Shown here: positions 1 through 21,127 of the stretch, in pieces
Position numbering within the stretch: the first letter of the stretch is position 1
Layout of the letters: each line of letters begins with the position of its first letter
Source: Elysia crispata
Lineage: Eukaryota; Mollusca; Gastropoda; Plakobranchidae
NCBI GenBank assembly: GCA_033675545.1
Contig: JAWDGP010006871.1
Span: 115,001 to 179,000 of the forward strand
Direction: 5' to 3'
DNA: 64,000 bases
Translations under genes and position numbers: made by a program
The notes under the pieces: generated by a model
Database searches by the model: none
What the model saw: only the letters and a program-made list of their open reading frames with translations
Told to the model about the DNA's origin: nothing

Positions 1-2135
1 AACAAGATCAACGAGAGCATCACCACCACCACCACCACCAACAACAACAACAAGATAAACGAGACCATCACAACAACCAACAACAAGATCAACGAGACCA
101 CCACCACCACCAAGATCAACGAGACCACCACCACCACCAAGATCAACGAGACAACCAAAACCACCAACAACAAGATCAACGAGAGCATCACCACCACCAC
201 CACCAACAAGATCAACGAGACCACCACCACCACCAACAAGATCAACTAGACCACCACCTCTACCACCAAAATCAACGAGACCATCATCACCGCCACCAAG
301 ATCAACGAGACCATCACCGCAATCACCAAGATCAACGAGACCATCATCGCCAACACCAAGATAAACGAGACAATCACCGCTAACACCAAGATCAACGAGA
401 CCATCACAACCACCAACAACAAGATCAACGAGACCATCACCACCACCAAGATCAACGAGACAATCACCGCTAACACCAAGATCAACGAGACCATCACTGC
501 CACCAATAACAAGATCAACTAGACCACCACCACTACCAAGATCAACGAGACCACCAACACCAACAACAAGATCAACGAGACCATCACCGCCACCAAGATC
601 AATGAGACCACTACCACCACCACCAACAACAAGATCAACGAGAGCATCACCACCACCACCACCAACAAGATCAACGAGACCACCACCACCACCAACAACA
701 AGATCAACGAGACCATCACCACCACCACCAACAAGATCAACGAGACCATCACAACCACCAACAACAAGATCAACGAGACCATCACCACCACCAAGATCAA
801 CGAGACGACCACTACCACCAAGATCAACGAGACCACCAACAAGATCAACGAGATCACTACCAGCAACAATCACAAGATCAACGAGACCACCACCACCACC
901 ACCACCACAAACAACAAGATCAACGAGACCACCACCACCATCAACAAGATCAACTAGGCCACCACCTCTACCACCAAGATCAACGAGACCATCATCACCG
1001 CCACCAAGACCAACGAGACCATCACCGCCATCACCAAGATCAACGAGACCATCATCGCCAACACCAAGATCAACGAGACAATCACCGCTAACACCAAGAT
1101 CAACGAGACCATCACTGCCACCAATAACAAGATCAACTAGACCACCACCACTACCAAGATCAACGAGACCACCAACACCAACAACAAGATCAACGAGACC
1201 ATCACCGCCACCACCATCAAGATCAACGAGATCAACAATACCACCACCACCACAAAAAAGATCAACGAGACCATCACCACCACCAACATCAAGATCAACG
1301 ATACCAGCACAACCACCAACAACAACGCCATCAACAATACCACCACCACCACAAAAAAGATCAACAAGACCGCCACCACCACCAACAAGATCAACGAGAC
1401 CATCATCACCACCAACAACAAGATCAGTGAGACCATCACCGCCACCAACAACAAGATCAACGAGACCATCACCGCCACCAACAGTAACGCCATCAACAAT
1501 ACCACCACCACCGCAAAAAAGATCAACAAGACCGCCACCACCACCAATAAGATCAACGAGACCATCATCACCACCACCAACAAGATCAACGGGACCACCA
1601 CCACCACCAAGATCAACGAGACCACTACCACCACCACCAACAAGATCAACGAGACCATCACAACCACCAACATCAAGATCAACGAGACCACCACCACTAC
1701 CAAGAACAACGAGACCACCAACACCAACAACAAGATTAACGAGATCAACAATACCACCACCACCACAAAAAAGATCAACGAGACCATCACCACCACCAAC
1801 ATCAAGATCAACGAGACCACCACCACTACCAAGAACAACGAGACCACCACCACCAACAACAAGATCAACGAGACCACCACCACCACCAACAACAAGATCA
1901 ACGAGACCACCACCACCACCAACAACAAGATCAACGAGACCATCACCACCACCAAGATCAACGAGACCACCACTACCACCAAGATCAACGAGACCACCAA
2001 CAACATCAACGAGACCATCACCAACACCACCACCACAAACAACAAGATTAACGAGACCACCACCACAAACAACAAATCAACGAGACCACCACCACCAACA
2101 ACAATAACAACAACAAGATCAAAAGGACCACCACC

Positions 2136-2167
<32 letters not shown>

Positions 2168-2280
2168 CAACAAGATCATAGAGACCACCACCAACAACAA
2201 CAAGATCAAAGAGACCAACACCGCCACCAACGACAAGATGAACGAGACCACCACCACCACCAACAACAACAACAGACAGA
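1..2280. repeat. Triplet-phased minisatellite (CAC/CAA plus AAGATCAACGAGAC)
   Basis: Imperfect tandem array whose units join AAGATCAACGAGAC to a variable run of CAC and CAA triplets, mostly 21-36 bp per unit. Nearly all length changes are multiples of three, so long open frames run through it: plus strand Arg-Ser-Thr-Arg-Pro repeats (602-2107), another plus frame Lys-Ile-Asn-Glu-Thr repeats broken by a few AACTAG units, and minus strand Val/Leu-rich repeats. A one-base loss near 2073 shifts the phase. The array is cut by the left window edge. Open frames here follow from composition and are not evidence of a gene. Confidence 0.9.
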
Positions 2281-3008
2281 AAAACAAAATAAAAATGTCG
2301 AAACGGCTTAACGAACTTTCAGAATTTGAGGTGCGACCCACGATGAAGTCGATGACCTCGAACTAGCCACCCGGAGTGGTAGTGCACCTGAAAACAACGA
2401 CCTTGCATGACTTTGCTAACCGGAAATTCAAAATTTAATTTCCTTTGTTTCAAGTAAGCCATTCCAGCGCAGCTGTTTGGAAACTTGAAAAGCAGTATTT
2501 ACTTAAATATCTTGAGGAAACCTCAATGTGTTTCAGGTTGAAAGACGACCTCGAACAATGTACATCGTTCAATTGAAGATTTTTCTTTTTTTTTTTTCTG
2601 TCATTCCATTCCAAGTGTACGAACAAATAGAGTAACAAACTAAAGAAGTGAAGGGAAAAACGCGAATTAGAGCATCGGGCAAACAGTTGACCTGATGTGT
2701 TTCATCTCGGGGCCAACATGTGAACACGTTTGTACATTAATTCTAGACTTTGAAACAAAATAGGTTTATCTGTATCTGTTTCAATTTCGATTATAATCGA
2801 AAAGTCTTTTGAGGAAAAGGAGCAAATTCAGTTGCTTTGTTTTGTTTTCATTGTAAATCAATTTTATTGTCTTTCTTTTTGCTAGTTATTTAGTTTTATG
2901 TTTTCTGATCGGAGTGTGTATCGTTCTTTTTTCTGTATTTTTTTTCTTTTTAAGGCCTATGGGTGTTAATGAGGTAGGTAACGAGGGACGCTGTAACAGT
3001 AACCCAGA
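2281..3008. other. Unique AT-rich spacer
   Basis: No exon recognised. The first 120 bases are less AT-rich than the rest and hold a short plus-strand frame leading out of the minisatellite and ending at TAG near 2364. I cannot tell whether that is coding. The remainder is T-rich with no clear motif. Confidence 0.4.
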
Positions 3009-3380
3009 CTTTTAGTCGATATAAGGTACTTCACTCTCAATGAAAATAATATATAGATTTTTAGTCGATATAAGGTACTTCACTCTCAATGAAAATAGTA
3101 TATAGATTTTTAGTCGATATAAGGTACTTCACTCTCAATGAAAATAATATATAGACTTTTAGTCGATATAAGGTACTTCACTCTCAATGAAAATTATATA
3201 GATTTTTAGTCGATATAAGGTACTTCACTCTCAATGAAAATAATATATAGATTTTTAGTCGATATAAGGTACTTCACTCTCAATGAAAATAATATATAGA
3301 TTTTTAGTCGATATAGGATTCCTCACTCTCAATAAAAATAATGTCTAAACTTTTAGTGGATTTAAGGTATTTCACCCACA
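3009..3380. repeat. 49-bp tandem repeat, about 7.5 copies
   Basis: The core TTTAGTCGATATAAGGTACT restarts at 3011, 3060, 3109, 3158, 3205, 3254 and 3303, a 49-bp period with one 47-bp unit. A degenerate copy begins at 3352. It lies on the 3-prime side of the minus-strand MDR gene, inside its next intron if the gene continues leftwards. Confidence 0.95.
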
Positions 3381-4296
3381 ATCACTTCTGAAATTGCATT
3401 CCAGATATTAACATTTTACAAGGACTAAAATAAATAAACACTGGGTGAGCTTCTTTACTGTCTTAGTTATGCCACCATTGTAATTGGTTATACACAAAAA
3501 AGCGACGCCACAAAATAAGAAATTTGCGGGAGAGAAAATTTTGGGTAAATGCAATTTCCCTACATAAAGCTTGAAATTTGAGCTCTTCGAGCGGTATAAA
3601 CTTCTTGTTTTAGTATTGTCTCAGAAGCAAAAGCATTTTCTTTAGCAAAGTTTTTAAGCTTTCTTGACAAAAATGGCATTTACCTAAGTAGTCCTCTGCG
3701 GCAACCCATCTCATAGTGGGGTATCGCTACACCTATGTATCATTCTAAGCTTCCTTGTTTCGATTATTGAAAAATAATTACTTATTGGCTCAAATTGTCA
3801 GTTTCCCAATTCAAGGCTTTCCGAAGTAGTTTTACATTTTTTTGAACATCATTAAAAAGTTTCCCTGAAGAGTTTTATGCGCTAATCAGACTTTCAAACC
3901 AACTTCGCTGAGCAAGTGTAATATATACAAATGTAATGCCTTGTGATTGTTTTTCGACCTCATCAAAGTTTTAAGCCATTCTGACATTTTAAGAAATGTT
4001 CTGAAAGAAAACAACAAACGAACATAAAATAACCACATGGAGCTGCGTATGCGTGACCAGTGGACATTCAACTATATGACTTTTCCTGATTGCCCCCCTC
4101 CCTACCCCTCATCTTTCTTTCTCTCTCTCTCTCTAACTATTTATCCACTATAGAAGATTATAATAATATAAATAACATTCACCGAACGTTTTCCCACGGT
4201 TTTGATTAAAATACAAAATGCAGTTGCAAATGGATTATGAAAAATGGCAGAGATGATAGGAAAAAATAACGAAACTAAAGCCTTGTGTCTACTCAC

Positions 4297-6232
<1,936 letters not shown>

Positions 6233-6399
6233 ACCGTGACGACCGACTCTCTTGTGGACACTCTCTATACACTGTATGGGTTAATGAGAAGGGCGAGAAG
6301 AAGAAGGTAGACTGGGGAAATAGCTTGGGTGGAAGGGGTAGAGAATCCCAGAGTTCCACCACAGTAAGCGTAGCAGTCGTCCAAAGAATGCTTCGGAAT

Positions 6400-7391
6400 A
6401 ATTATTCGGTTACTATATGTATCTAATATACGTTCTATTTCCATGCACTATTTGACTTAGTTAAGTTTATAAATAATCCAGTCAACAAATCAAATTTCCT
6501 TCTTTTTACCTTCCGTAACATGAGAACAGGTTCAACTTTGGGTGAACAAGCAAAAAGCTATTTGTTGTTTTGTTTTTTTTACGATAAAAATGTGGATGTA
6601 AATTAGAAAAAAAATCTTTGGTTCCTGTTGCATAATGAGTTAATTTGGTAAAGGCTGGACGAAGAAAAAAAACAAGTTTATTGAGCATATAAAATTTTAA
6701 TCGCTTATTTGAAAATTGCAAGGTTTATTGTTTACCTAAACTTTTTTACACTACTTAAGATTCTTTATATATCGACACTGGACAATCATGAGCTAATAAA
6801 TTATTTGTATATTATATGTCAATATGCAATATTGCACTTAACATTCAGATATTCTGTGAGGATGTATTATTTAAAAGTAAATCTTTGAATTTGTTTCAAA
6901 GAACCAGAAAACTCTGCATGTAGAACATTCAACCAACAAATAAAACGTCGAGGGTTCGATTCCTAAGTTAGTCATCTCTTAGTCAGCTAGATCCCAGCTA
7001 ATCAGTCCTATCCTCTGCTTGACGGACAGAAAGCCGCCGTTTCCGTATAAAATAATTAGAAAAACGTACGGCGAATTAAAGTATAGAAATAAACATAATT
7101 AGCGATTACTTACCCGCAACAAATATTAAACTTTTTGAAAACGAATTGACTTTGAATTCACTCTAAAATACTAACCAACAGTAAACCTGATTTAAAACTA
7201 AAACTTAGATACTGAACTGACAAGCCTATGGAGATTGTAAAACTCTTATCTGCTTCAGATATAGGTCTAGTATGATAACGATTTGATATGACAGCGCTGT
7301 GATCACCCATACTTCCAGTCCCAACACAGTGATGGTATCAAAACCGTCATGAGGACGATAACCTTATTCCATAGGTAGGACTGGCCTCACC
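6400..7391. other. AT-rich intergenic sequence
   Basis: No exon recognised. A GAGGGTTCGATTCCT stretch near 6948 resembles a tRNA or SINE B box, but no A box or cloverleaf could be fitted, so no RNA gene is called. Confidence 0.4.
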
Positions 7392-7853
7392 GCCACGTAG
7401 GAATGTCTGTTTGGATCTCATACTAAATACATTGCAGATGCGGTATAGAAGGAAATTAAATGAGGGTTTGAGGATCAAAGAGAACTTAATGACTTTTTTT
7501 TTGTATTTAGTCGATCTGACTCTATCCTTCCTTCCCCAACCCTCTGTCTCTGTGTCTCTGTCTCTGTTTGTCTCTCTGCCTCTGTCTGTCTGTCTGTCTT
7601 TCTTTCTCCCTCTGTCTCTAAAATACAGTCCAAGTCACCGAAGTGAACAAACTTATGCATGTTTGAGTTAAAATGGTTTACTTCTTTTCACTTTTGGGCA
7701 GACTTAGGACAGAAGGACAGAGTCAGAAATGATCGACTAGATAAAAAAAAAGTCATTCAGTCCTCTTTGATTCTCAAACCCTCATTTAATTTCCTGCTAT
7801 ACCGCATCTGGAATGTATTTAGTATGTGATCCAAACAGACATTTCTACGTGGC
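7392..7853. mobile_element. Long inverted repeat (fold-back/MITE-like)
   Basis: The arm at about 7392-7530 (GCCACGTAG, TGTCTGTTTGGATC, TACTAAATACATT, GATGCGGTATAG, GGAAATTAAATGAGGG in order) reappears as reverse complement at about 7715-7853 with few mismatches. The arms flank a CT-rich centre of about 180 bp. An inverted pair this long fits a fold-back element or a head-to-head duplication. No open frame or clear target-site duplication was seen. Confidence 0.8.
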
Positions 7854-8172
7854 TTTAGCCTAGCTGTTTCTAAAAATACGATTGACCAGTTTTGTAACAG
7901 TTTCTACTGCATGTCACAGATTGGTTCTTGATGCTGAACTCCTCGTGAGAATGATGTCTTTATTGTTAATATTTCTCTTTATATGCATTATATAACTCAA
8001 TTCTATCTAGATTTTGCGAGTTAAACTCTCGAGTTTTTTTTTTAATCGAGAACTTAACTTTGTCTTAAGAAAACTGCTTGTTTGATTGATATAGTTTTTT
8101 TTTTTTTTCCAATATAAGGTAATGTCATAAATCTCAAACAAGCCTTTGTCGCACAAGGCAGAACTGAAAAGA

Positions 8173-8638
8173 CCAGTCCTTTAACTGATCTACTGGTGGT
8201 GTTGGGGGTGGAAGCCAGGCCTTTAACTGATCTACTGGTGGTGTTGGGGGTGGCAGCCAGGCCTTTAACTGATCTACTGGTGGTGTTGGGGGTGGCAGCC
8301 AGGCCTTTAACTGATCTACTGTTGGTGTTGGGGGTGGAAGCCAGGCCTTTAACTGATCTACTGGTGGTGTTAGGGGTGGGAGCCAGGCCTTTAACTGATC
8401 TACTGGTGGTGTTGGGGGTGGAAGCCAGGCCTTTAACTCATCTACTGGTGGTGTTGGGGGTGGAAGCCAGGCCTTTAACTGATCTACTGGTGGTGTTGGG
8501 GGTGGAAGCCAGGCCTTTAACTGATCTACTGGTGGTGTTGGGGGTGGAAGCCAGGCCTTTAACTGATCTACTGGTGGTGTTGGGGGTGGAAGCCAGGCCT
8601 TTAACTGATCTACTGGTGGTGTTGGGGGTGGCAGCCAC
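8173..8638. repeat. 42-bp minisatellite, about 11 copies
   Basis: The unit begins AGGCCTTTAACTGATCTACT and continues with a G-rich half (GGTGGTGTTGGGGGTGG). Copies are nearly identical. Because 42 is a multiple of three, both strands stay open (plus LGVEARPLTDLLVV, minus WLPPPTPPVDQLKA), but no start context, splice site or family match supports coding. The G-runs are strand-asymmetric. Confidence 0.95.
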
Positions 8639-8699
8639 ACAGACCGTCCCTGAGAATATCAGTGCGCCACTGGCGCCAAACTGGTGCACGTAACGTAAA

Positions 8700-9640
8700 G
8701 ACCATTGTGCTATATATAGAAATATGAGAAAAAAAGGAAGAATAAAAGGAAAGGGAAAAGATGAGGGAAAGAAAATGGAAAAAAGGGAGAAACAGTAAAC
8801 TACCGAATGAGGCTCGGGTTTGATCTTTATGCTGAAAGAAGAAGAAATAAAACCTCTCGCGCAGCCTCTAGCCGTTTACCTGGTGTTATTGATTGCAATA
8901 CTGATAATTTATCGAAATTTATAGTAAAAACGCAGAACGCAGGGGGAGTACTTTTCACTTTTCACCGAGGAGAAATTTGAAGGGGGAAAATAGGAATTGA
9001 AAATGACGATTGTACACCTAGTAAAACAAGATATCGATGGCTGCTTAATTCTTGAGGTTGACAAGATGGAGGCTCCAGATTCGAATCCGCACTTTGGCTA
9101 TCGAGTGATTGATTCAGATTGTATCTATCCAGCCCTGTTTCAATGTTTTAGGGGAGCCTTATAGTCTAGATGAGAGTGGTTGTACTGGTTTAAACGACAG
9201 TGCAACTAGCATAAAAATGAGAATGTTCATTCCCTTGCTATATTCACCAGTTATAGCCCTATACAGCCTTATTGCATTAAAAAGGATACACGCTCAAATA
9301 TTCCACTCCCTCCCCAACCCAGAGAAAAAAAAAACAAAACAAAAAAACCCCAAAAATAACTCATAAACATACAAACACCTAAACAGCACCAAAAACAAAA
9401 ACAACAGCAACAAACAAACAAAAACCATTGGGATGTAACGCAACAGGAATTGAACTAAAATGTTTCATGCAAAAGACAAGCTGACATGATTACACATGTA
9501 TTGTCGAATGTTAAATCTCGGCAAGGAAACAAGGCCAGGACTAATGGCAGAGAGAACACTATTAATTATTTATGATGCTTCGACAGAAACGCACCGATGA
9601 ACCGCCACGATACCACTCTAGCTGAGACTAAAAAAAATTT
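8700..9640. other. Intergenic sequence without recognised gene
   Basis: Purine-rich then AT-rich sequence, with an A/C-rich stretch at 9325-9425. A B-box-like AGATTCGAATCCGC lies near 9077. Nothing assignable. Confidence 0.35.
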
Positions 9641-9642
9641 AA

Positions 9643-9723
<81 letters not shown>

Positions 9724-9900
9724 TAGAGTGAGAGAGAGGAAGAGAGAGAGAAAGATAGAGTGAGAGAGAGGAAGAGAGAGAGAAAGAGAGAGAGTGTGAG
9801 AGAGAAAAGATAGAGTGAGAGAGAGAGTGAGAGAGAGAAAGAGAGAGTGAGAGAGAGAAAGACAGAGAAAGAGAGAGGAAAAAAGAGAGAGAGAGAGAGT

Positions 9901-9971
<71 letters not shown>
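9641..9971. repeat. (GA)n microsatellite with interruptions
   Basis: About 330 bp of GA dinucleotides with periodic AAAG, GTGA and GGAAG interruptions, some forming a secondary repeat (AGATAGAGTGAGAGAG). Open frames on both strands are repeat artefacts. Confidence 0.95.
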
Positions 9972-9973
<2 letters not shown>

Positions 9974-10019
9974 CCTGCCGTGACATTCCATCCCCACCCA
10001 TCTTCCCTCACCGCGTTAG

Positions 10020-11890
10020 GACCACTTATTTCACAATGGCTTGCTAGTGCTTGCTAGTGCTTGCTAGTGATATAATTATTATTTGATAGAAGAGGATGAT
10101 TTATCAGGCATAGGTATCGCGTGACCCTAAGACACCCTAAGCAAAGAAAGCTTATACCATGACAAAAAGGTCCTAGTACCAAGGAAACGCACAAATAACT
10201 GTAACATTTCTGTACACAAAACGTACCGATTACGTCAAACTAAATTATAATATAAAGAATATTCTCTCGGTATAATCCACTTGCTGATCGAATTTTTCAA
10301 GTTTCTGAGGAAATAATAATTAGCTCAGGTTTTACAGTTCAGCTTGAAGTCTGAATAGGCATCATTTGTTACTTATTTCCAGGTTTGTAGATAATTTTTT
10401 GTACACTGTTTATTTCTTTATTTACAGTCACTTGCATCTTTAGATCCTTAGGTCTAGCTCCGTCTGTCTCAGCCTCTATGGTTGTTTGACCGACATCTTT
10501 ATTTCTATATTACTTATTTCCTTATGTTTGGATGTTTCAATCAGTTTTTACTGTAAGCTAAGTATACTTCCTCACCAAACTCCTAGGTTAAAACTTGATG
10601 TAAAATTTTGACGAATATGTGACAATTTCCTTGTAGCAACGAGACATTCAGCTGACTTATCCCAGTTTTCATGGGCTCACGCGGGGGAAAATAGGTCGGT
10701 CACTGCACATCTACGGTCACAGGTACTGCCGTCTTTGTGACAAGATTTTCTTTGTTAGTACACGAGTGGGCTCACAAAGAAAGCAACGGCAGATACGAAA
10801 ATGGAGGGTGTGTGTGTGTGTTTGTGGGGGGGTTATAATAGGCTAAGGGTATGATGGCCTAGGCTTTAAAAGTATAATTGTAAGGGGTAAGAGGTGAGGG
10901 GGAGGCAGGTGATGGAGGTGTTCGAGAAATTTCGTATCGAGCCGCTTGGTCAGGTAGGAGACATAATGTAAATACAGGTCTACACGTTATTGATGAGGTC
11001 AGAACTTCTAGATTTTGTTGTTGTAATTCAGCCTTTGTATTTCTTTGATGAGTATAACGTCCCCTAAGTTTCCCATAGAATCTCATTCGCAAAACGAGCC
11101 TTTGTGGCATGTCTTACATTGGTACAGATATACGGTAAACGAGTTGCTGTTGAACAAGAAGAACTAAGTAGTACGCTACAAAGAAAACACGCTTATACGG
11201 ATGAATAGGCGATGCTAAGATGCCCTCATTGGTCAAGCATACAATTGGCCACACCCTCTAACTTGTCAATCACTAACTTGGGCCCACTTCGATGAAAGAG
11301 TCGCCTCGTCAGAGCGGGAAATCCTTCTCTTCGGGATAATATTACTAGACTCGAATCAAGATGAGCGTATTTATGGCGTAAAAATATTGAGGCCAGTCAC
11401 TGGGATTCCCCGTTTTGAAGACTGACGGGAATTAGAAATAATTATTATAACATAGACCAGATCTAGATCTACTTATCACACAGGGCGTTGTTTTGAGATT
11501 TTACTCGCTATCTGTTCACTTGAGCTCTAACCCTAGTTCGGCTTACTTGACTCCAACTCACGCCTCTCGGTTTCCCCAGGTCTCTCAGTTTTAAGTTTCC
11601 AAATGGCCATTATGTATGTGCAATAACGGTGTGTTTAAATACTTTCAAACCCAGTGTTGTGTTAAACACTTATTCTTTATTACGAAGAGGATATTTATTA
11701 GGATTGAATATTCATGAAATGGACTTCTTGTGGTTGTAATTGCATTTTCATTTAGGCAGAGTTTTATTTCCATTACTAATGGACGTTTGAACGTAGCCCA
11801 TTATTTTCGCCCTAGAATAATTATTATCAATACCTTAACTCGACCATTCTGTGCCTAGAAAGAAATTCTTAAACACGAAGATTCCTTACA
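10020..11890. other. Region upstream of the kinase gene
   Basis: No exon recognised apart from the SINE tail at 10380-10515. A triplicated GCTTGCTAGT lies at 10040-10068 and a short GT run near 10810. GATCTAGATCT occurs near 11460. The promoter of the gene starting at 11897 should lie at the right end; no TATA box or initiator is convincing. Confidence 0.35.
10380..10515 (+). mobile_element. SINE 3-prime fragment
   Basis: The stretch with CAGTCACTTGCATCTTTAG, TCCTTAGGTCTAGC and CCGTCTGTCTCAGCCTCTA matches the 3-prime parts of the two SINE copies at 41.5 and 41.9 kb. Similarity starts at AGGTTTG and stops near TTTCTATATT. It lacks the tRNA-related head, as expected for 5-prime truncation. Confidence 0.72.
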
Positions 11891-11896
11891 ACCATC

Positions 11897-19282
<7,386 letters not shown>

Positions 19283-19796
19283 AGGAAAAACGGCAAAGTA
19301 TGAAATCGAGATGTTATGAACACTTGAAGGATCAACATGAGACCAGCCTTACAAACTACTGGAAAAGAAATCAACAAAGATCAATAGATTGAGACGCGAA
19401 TCAAGTCAGGAATACAAGCTCTGATCAATGATTAAGTCATGGAAGAAATATTAAGGAATGTACTCTTAGCATAACTTTGACAATACATAATAAAAAAAAA
19501 TTATAAGTCAGACAGGGTTCTCGAGCCCACTAAAATGCGTAAAAATGAAACGGAGAGAGAAAGAGCGAGAGAGAGAGAGAGAGAGATATACTCTGAGACA
19601 GGAAGGAGGGAGAGAAGAAAGATGAAGCTAGAGAAAAAGTGAGGGAAAGATAGATAGATTAGAAGTATGTAACAGAGATAGAAAAGCAATAGAGAAAAGA
19701 GGGATGGAAAAAAGAGATGAGGAGAGGGTAGAAAGGAGATAAGAAAGAAAAAGGATATGTTATATCAAAACGAAAGATAGGTGGATGTAATTAATA

Positions 19797-20012
<216 letters not shown>

Positions 20013-20858
20013 AAAGGGTGTGGATGGACTTCCTTCATGAACATAAACATGTAATAATATAGCAAGTGAAATTTTAAAACATACTTCTGAACCACATTAT
20101 ACTCCATCTATTCATTTTAAACTGCTATGAATTCTGGTTTTATTTCATTTTATTTAAAACACAGAAATGTTTTTGGCTGCATTTAGGGCATAAAAAGAGA
20201 TTGAAAAGATTTAATATGAAAGAATCGAGACAAAATGTTTTTTATACGGTAATCTTTTGTGTCAAAATAAAAATCATGAAAGTAGATGTACCCGATGATA
20301 CTCACCCTTTTAAACAACTATCATTTTCATTCGAATCAAGTTTTATAGCAACGCCAAGTTGACCTGATTTGCTTTTAGGTTAGTTATAATTTTTACGATT
20401 TTTTTCTTGAACGTTTGTATTTTTATGAATAAACGTAACATTTTCGTCTAATCCAGTAAAATTTTAAGTGTAAATATGTACATAAGAATATTTATCTCAA
20501 TTATTTTATTTTTAAATTGTCTGGACAAATATTATGAAGTAACACTGTGTATGTTAACGTCTTTAATTTTTACAACTGCTAATTCAAATGTTAAAACCTG
20601 TTTAGTTTTTATCTTTATGTTCATTGTAAACGCTTTCTATATATCATGTTTATTTACATGCTCAAACAATTTTCTTTTTTTTATTAAAAATGAGATAAAT
20701 ATCAATTCTGGTTTCTTGTAAAGTGCTTCCAGCTTGTGGACTTCATCATTTGTTTCAGTATGACAAATGCAGTTCGTCAAAACCTCATAAAACTTTTCAT
20801 CTAGTCACTCCTTCTAGGTACCCTAAACCAAAATTTAACAAAAGAAGCTACTGGAAAT

Positions 20859-20979
20859 GGTGTTTATATCATTGGAGAGAGCTCAATAAGCTGAGAATGG
20901 TGTTTATATCATTGGAGAGAGCTCAATAAGCTGAGAATAGTGTTTATATCATTGGAGAGAGCTCAATAAGCTGAGAATG
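20859..20979. repeat. 40-bp tandem repeat, three copies
   Basis: The unit GGTGTTTATATCATTGGAGA followed by GAGCTCAATAAGCTGAGAAT occurs three times in a row with one or two changes. Confidence 0.93.
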
Positions 20980-21076
20980 GTGGTGATCAAAAAAGGATAA
21001 TTAACGACAACATTATGATTTCTGATATATACGGTAAAAGAAAGCCTCAAGCTGTATTTTGAAAGATCATGAAATT

Positions 21077-21079
<3 letters not shown>

Positions 21080-21126
<47 letters not shown>
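21080..21126. repeat. (TA)n microsatellite
   Basis: Pure TA run of about 46 bp. Confidence 0.95.

Positions 21127-21127
<1 letters not shown>

Noticed and set aside
602-2107. 501-codon open frame of Arg-Ser-Thr-Arg-Pro repeats
   Set aside because: Open only because the minisatellite is triplet-phased; several frames are open at once, there is no gene context, and it begins inside the repeat.
6940-6975. Possible tRNA gene
   Set aside because: Only a B-box-like string is present; no A box, acceptor stem or cloverleaf can be fitted. The same holds near 9077, 13804 and 23875.
8134-8693. Proline-rich repeat protein on one strand, or Leu-rich on the other
   Set aside because: A 42-bp minisatellite keeps both strands open; flanks carry no coding signal.
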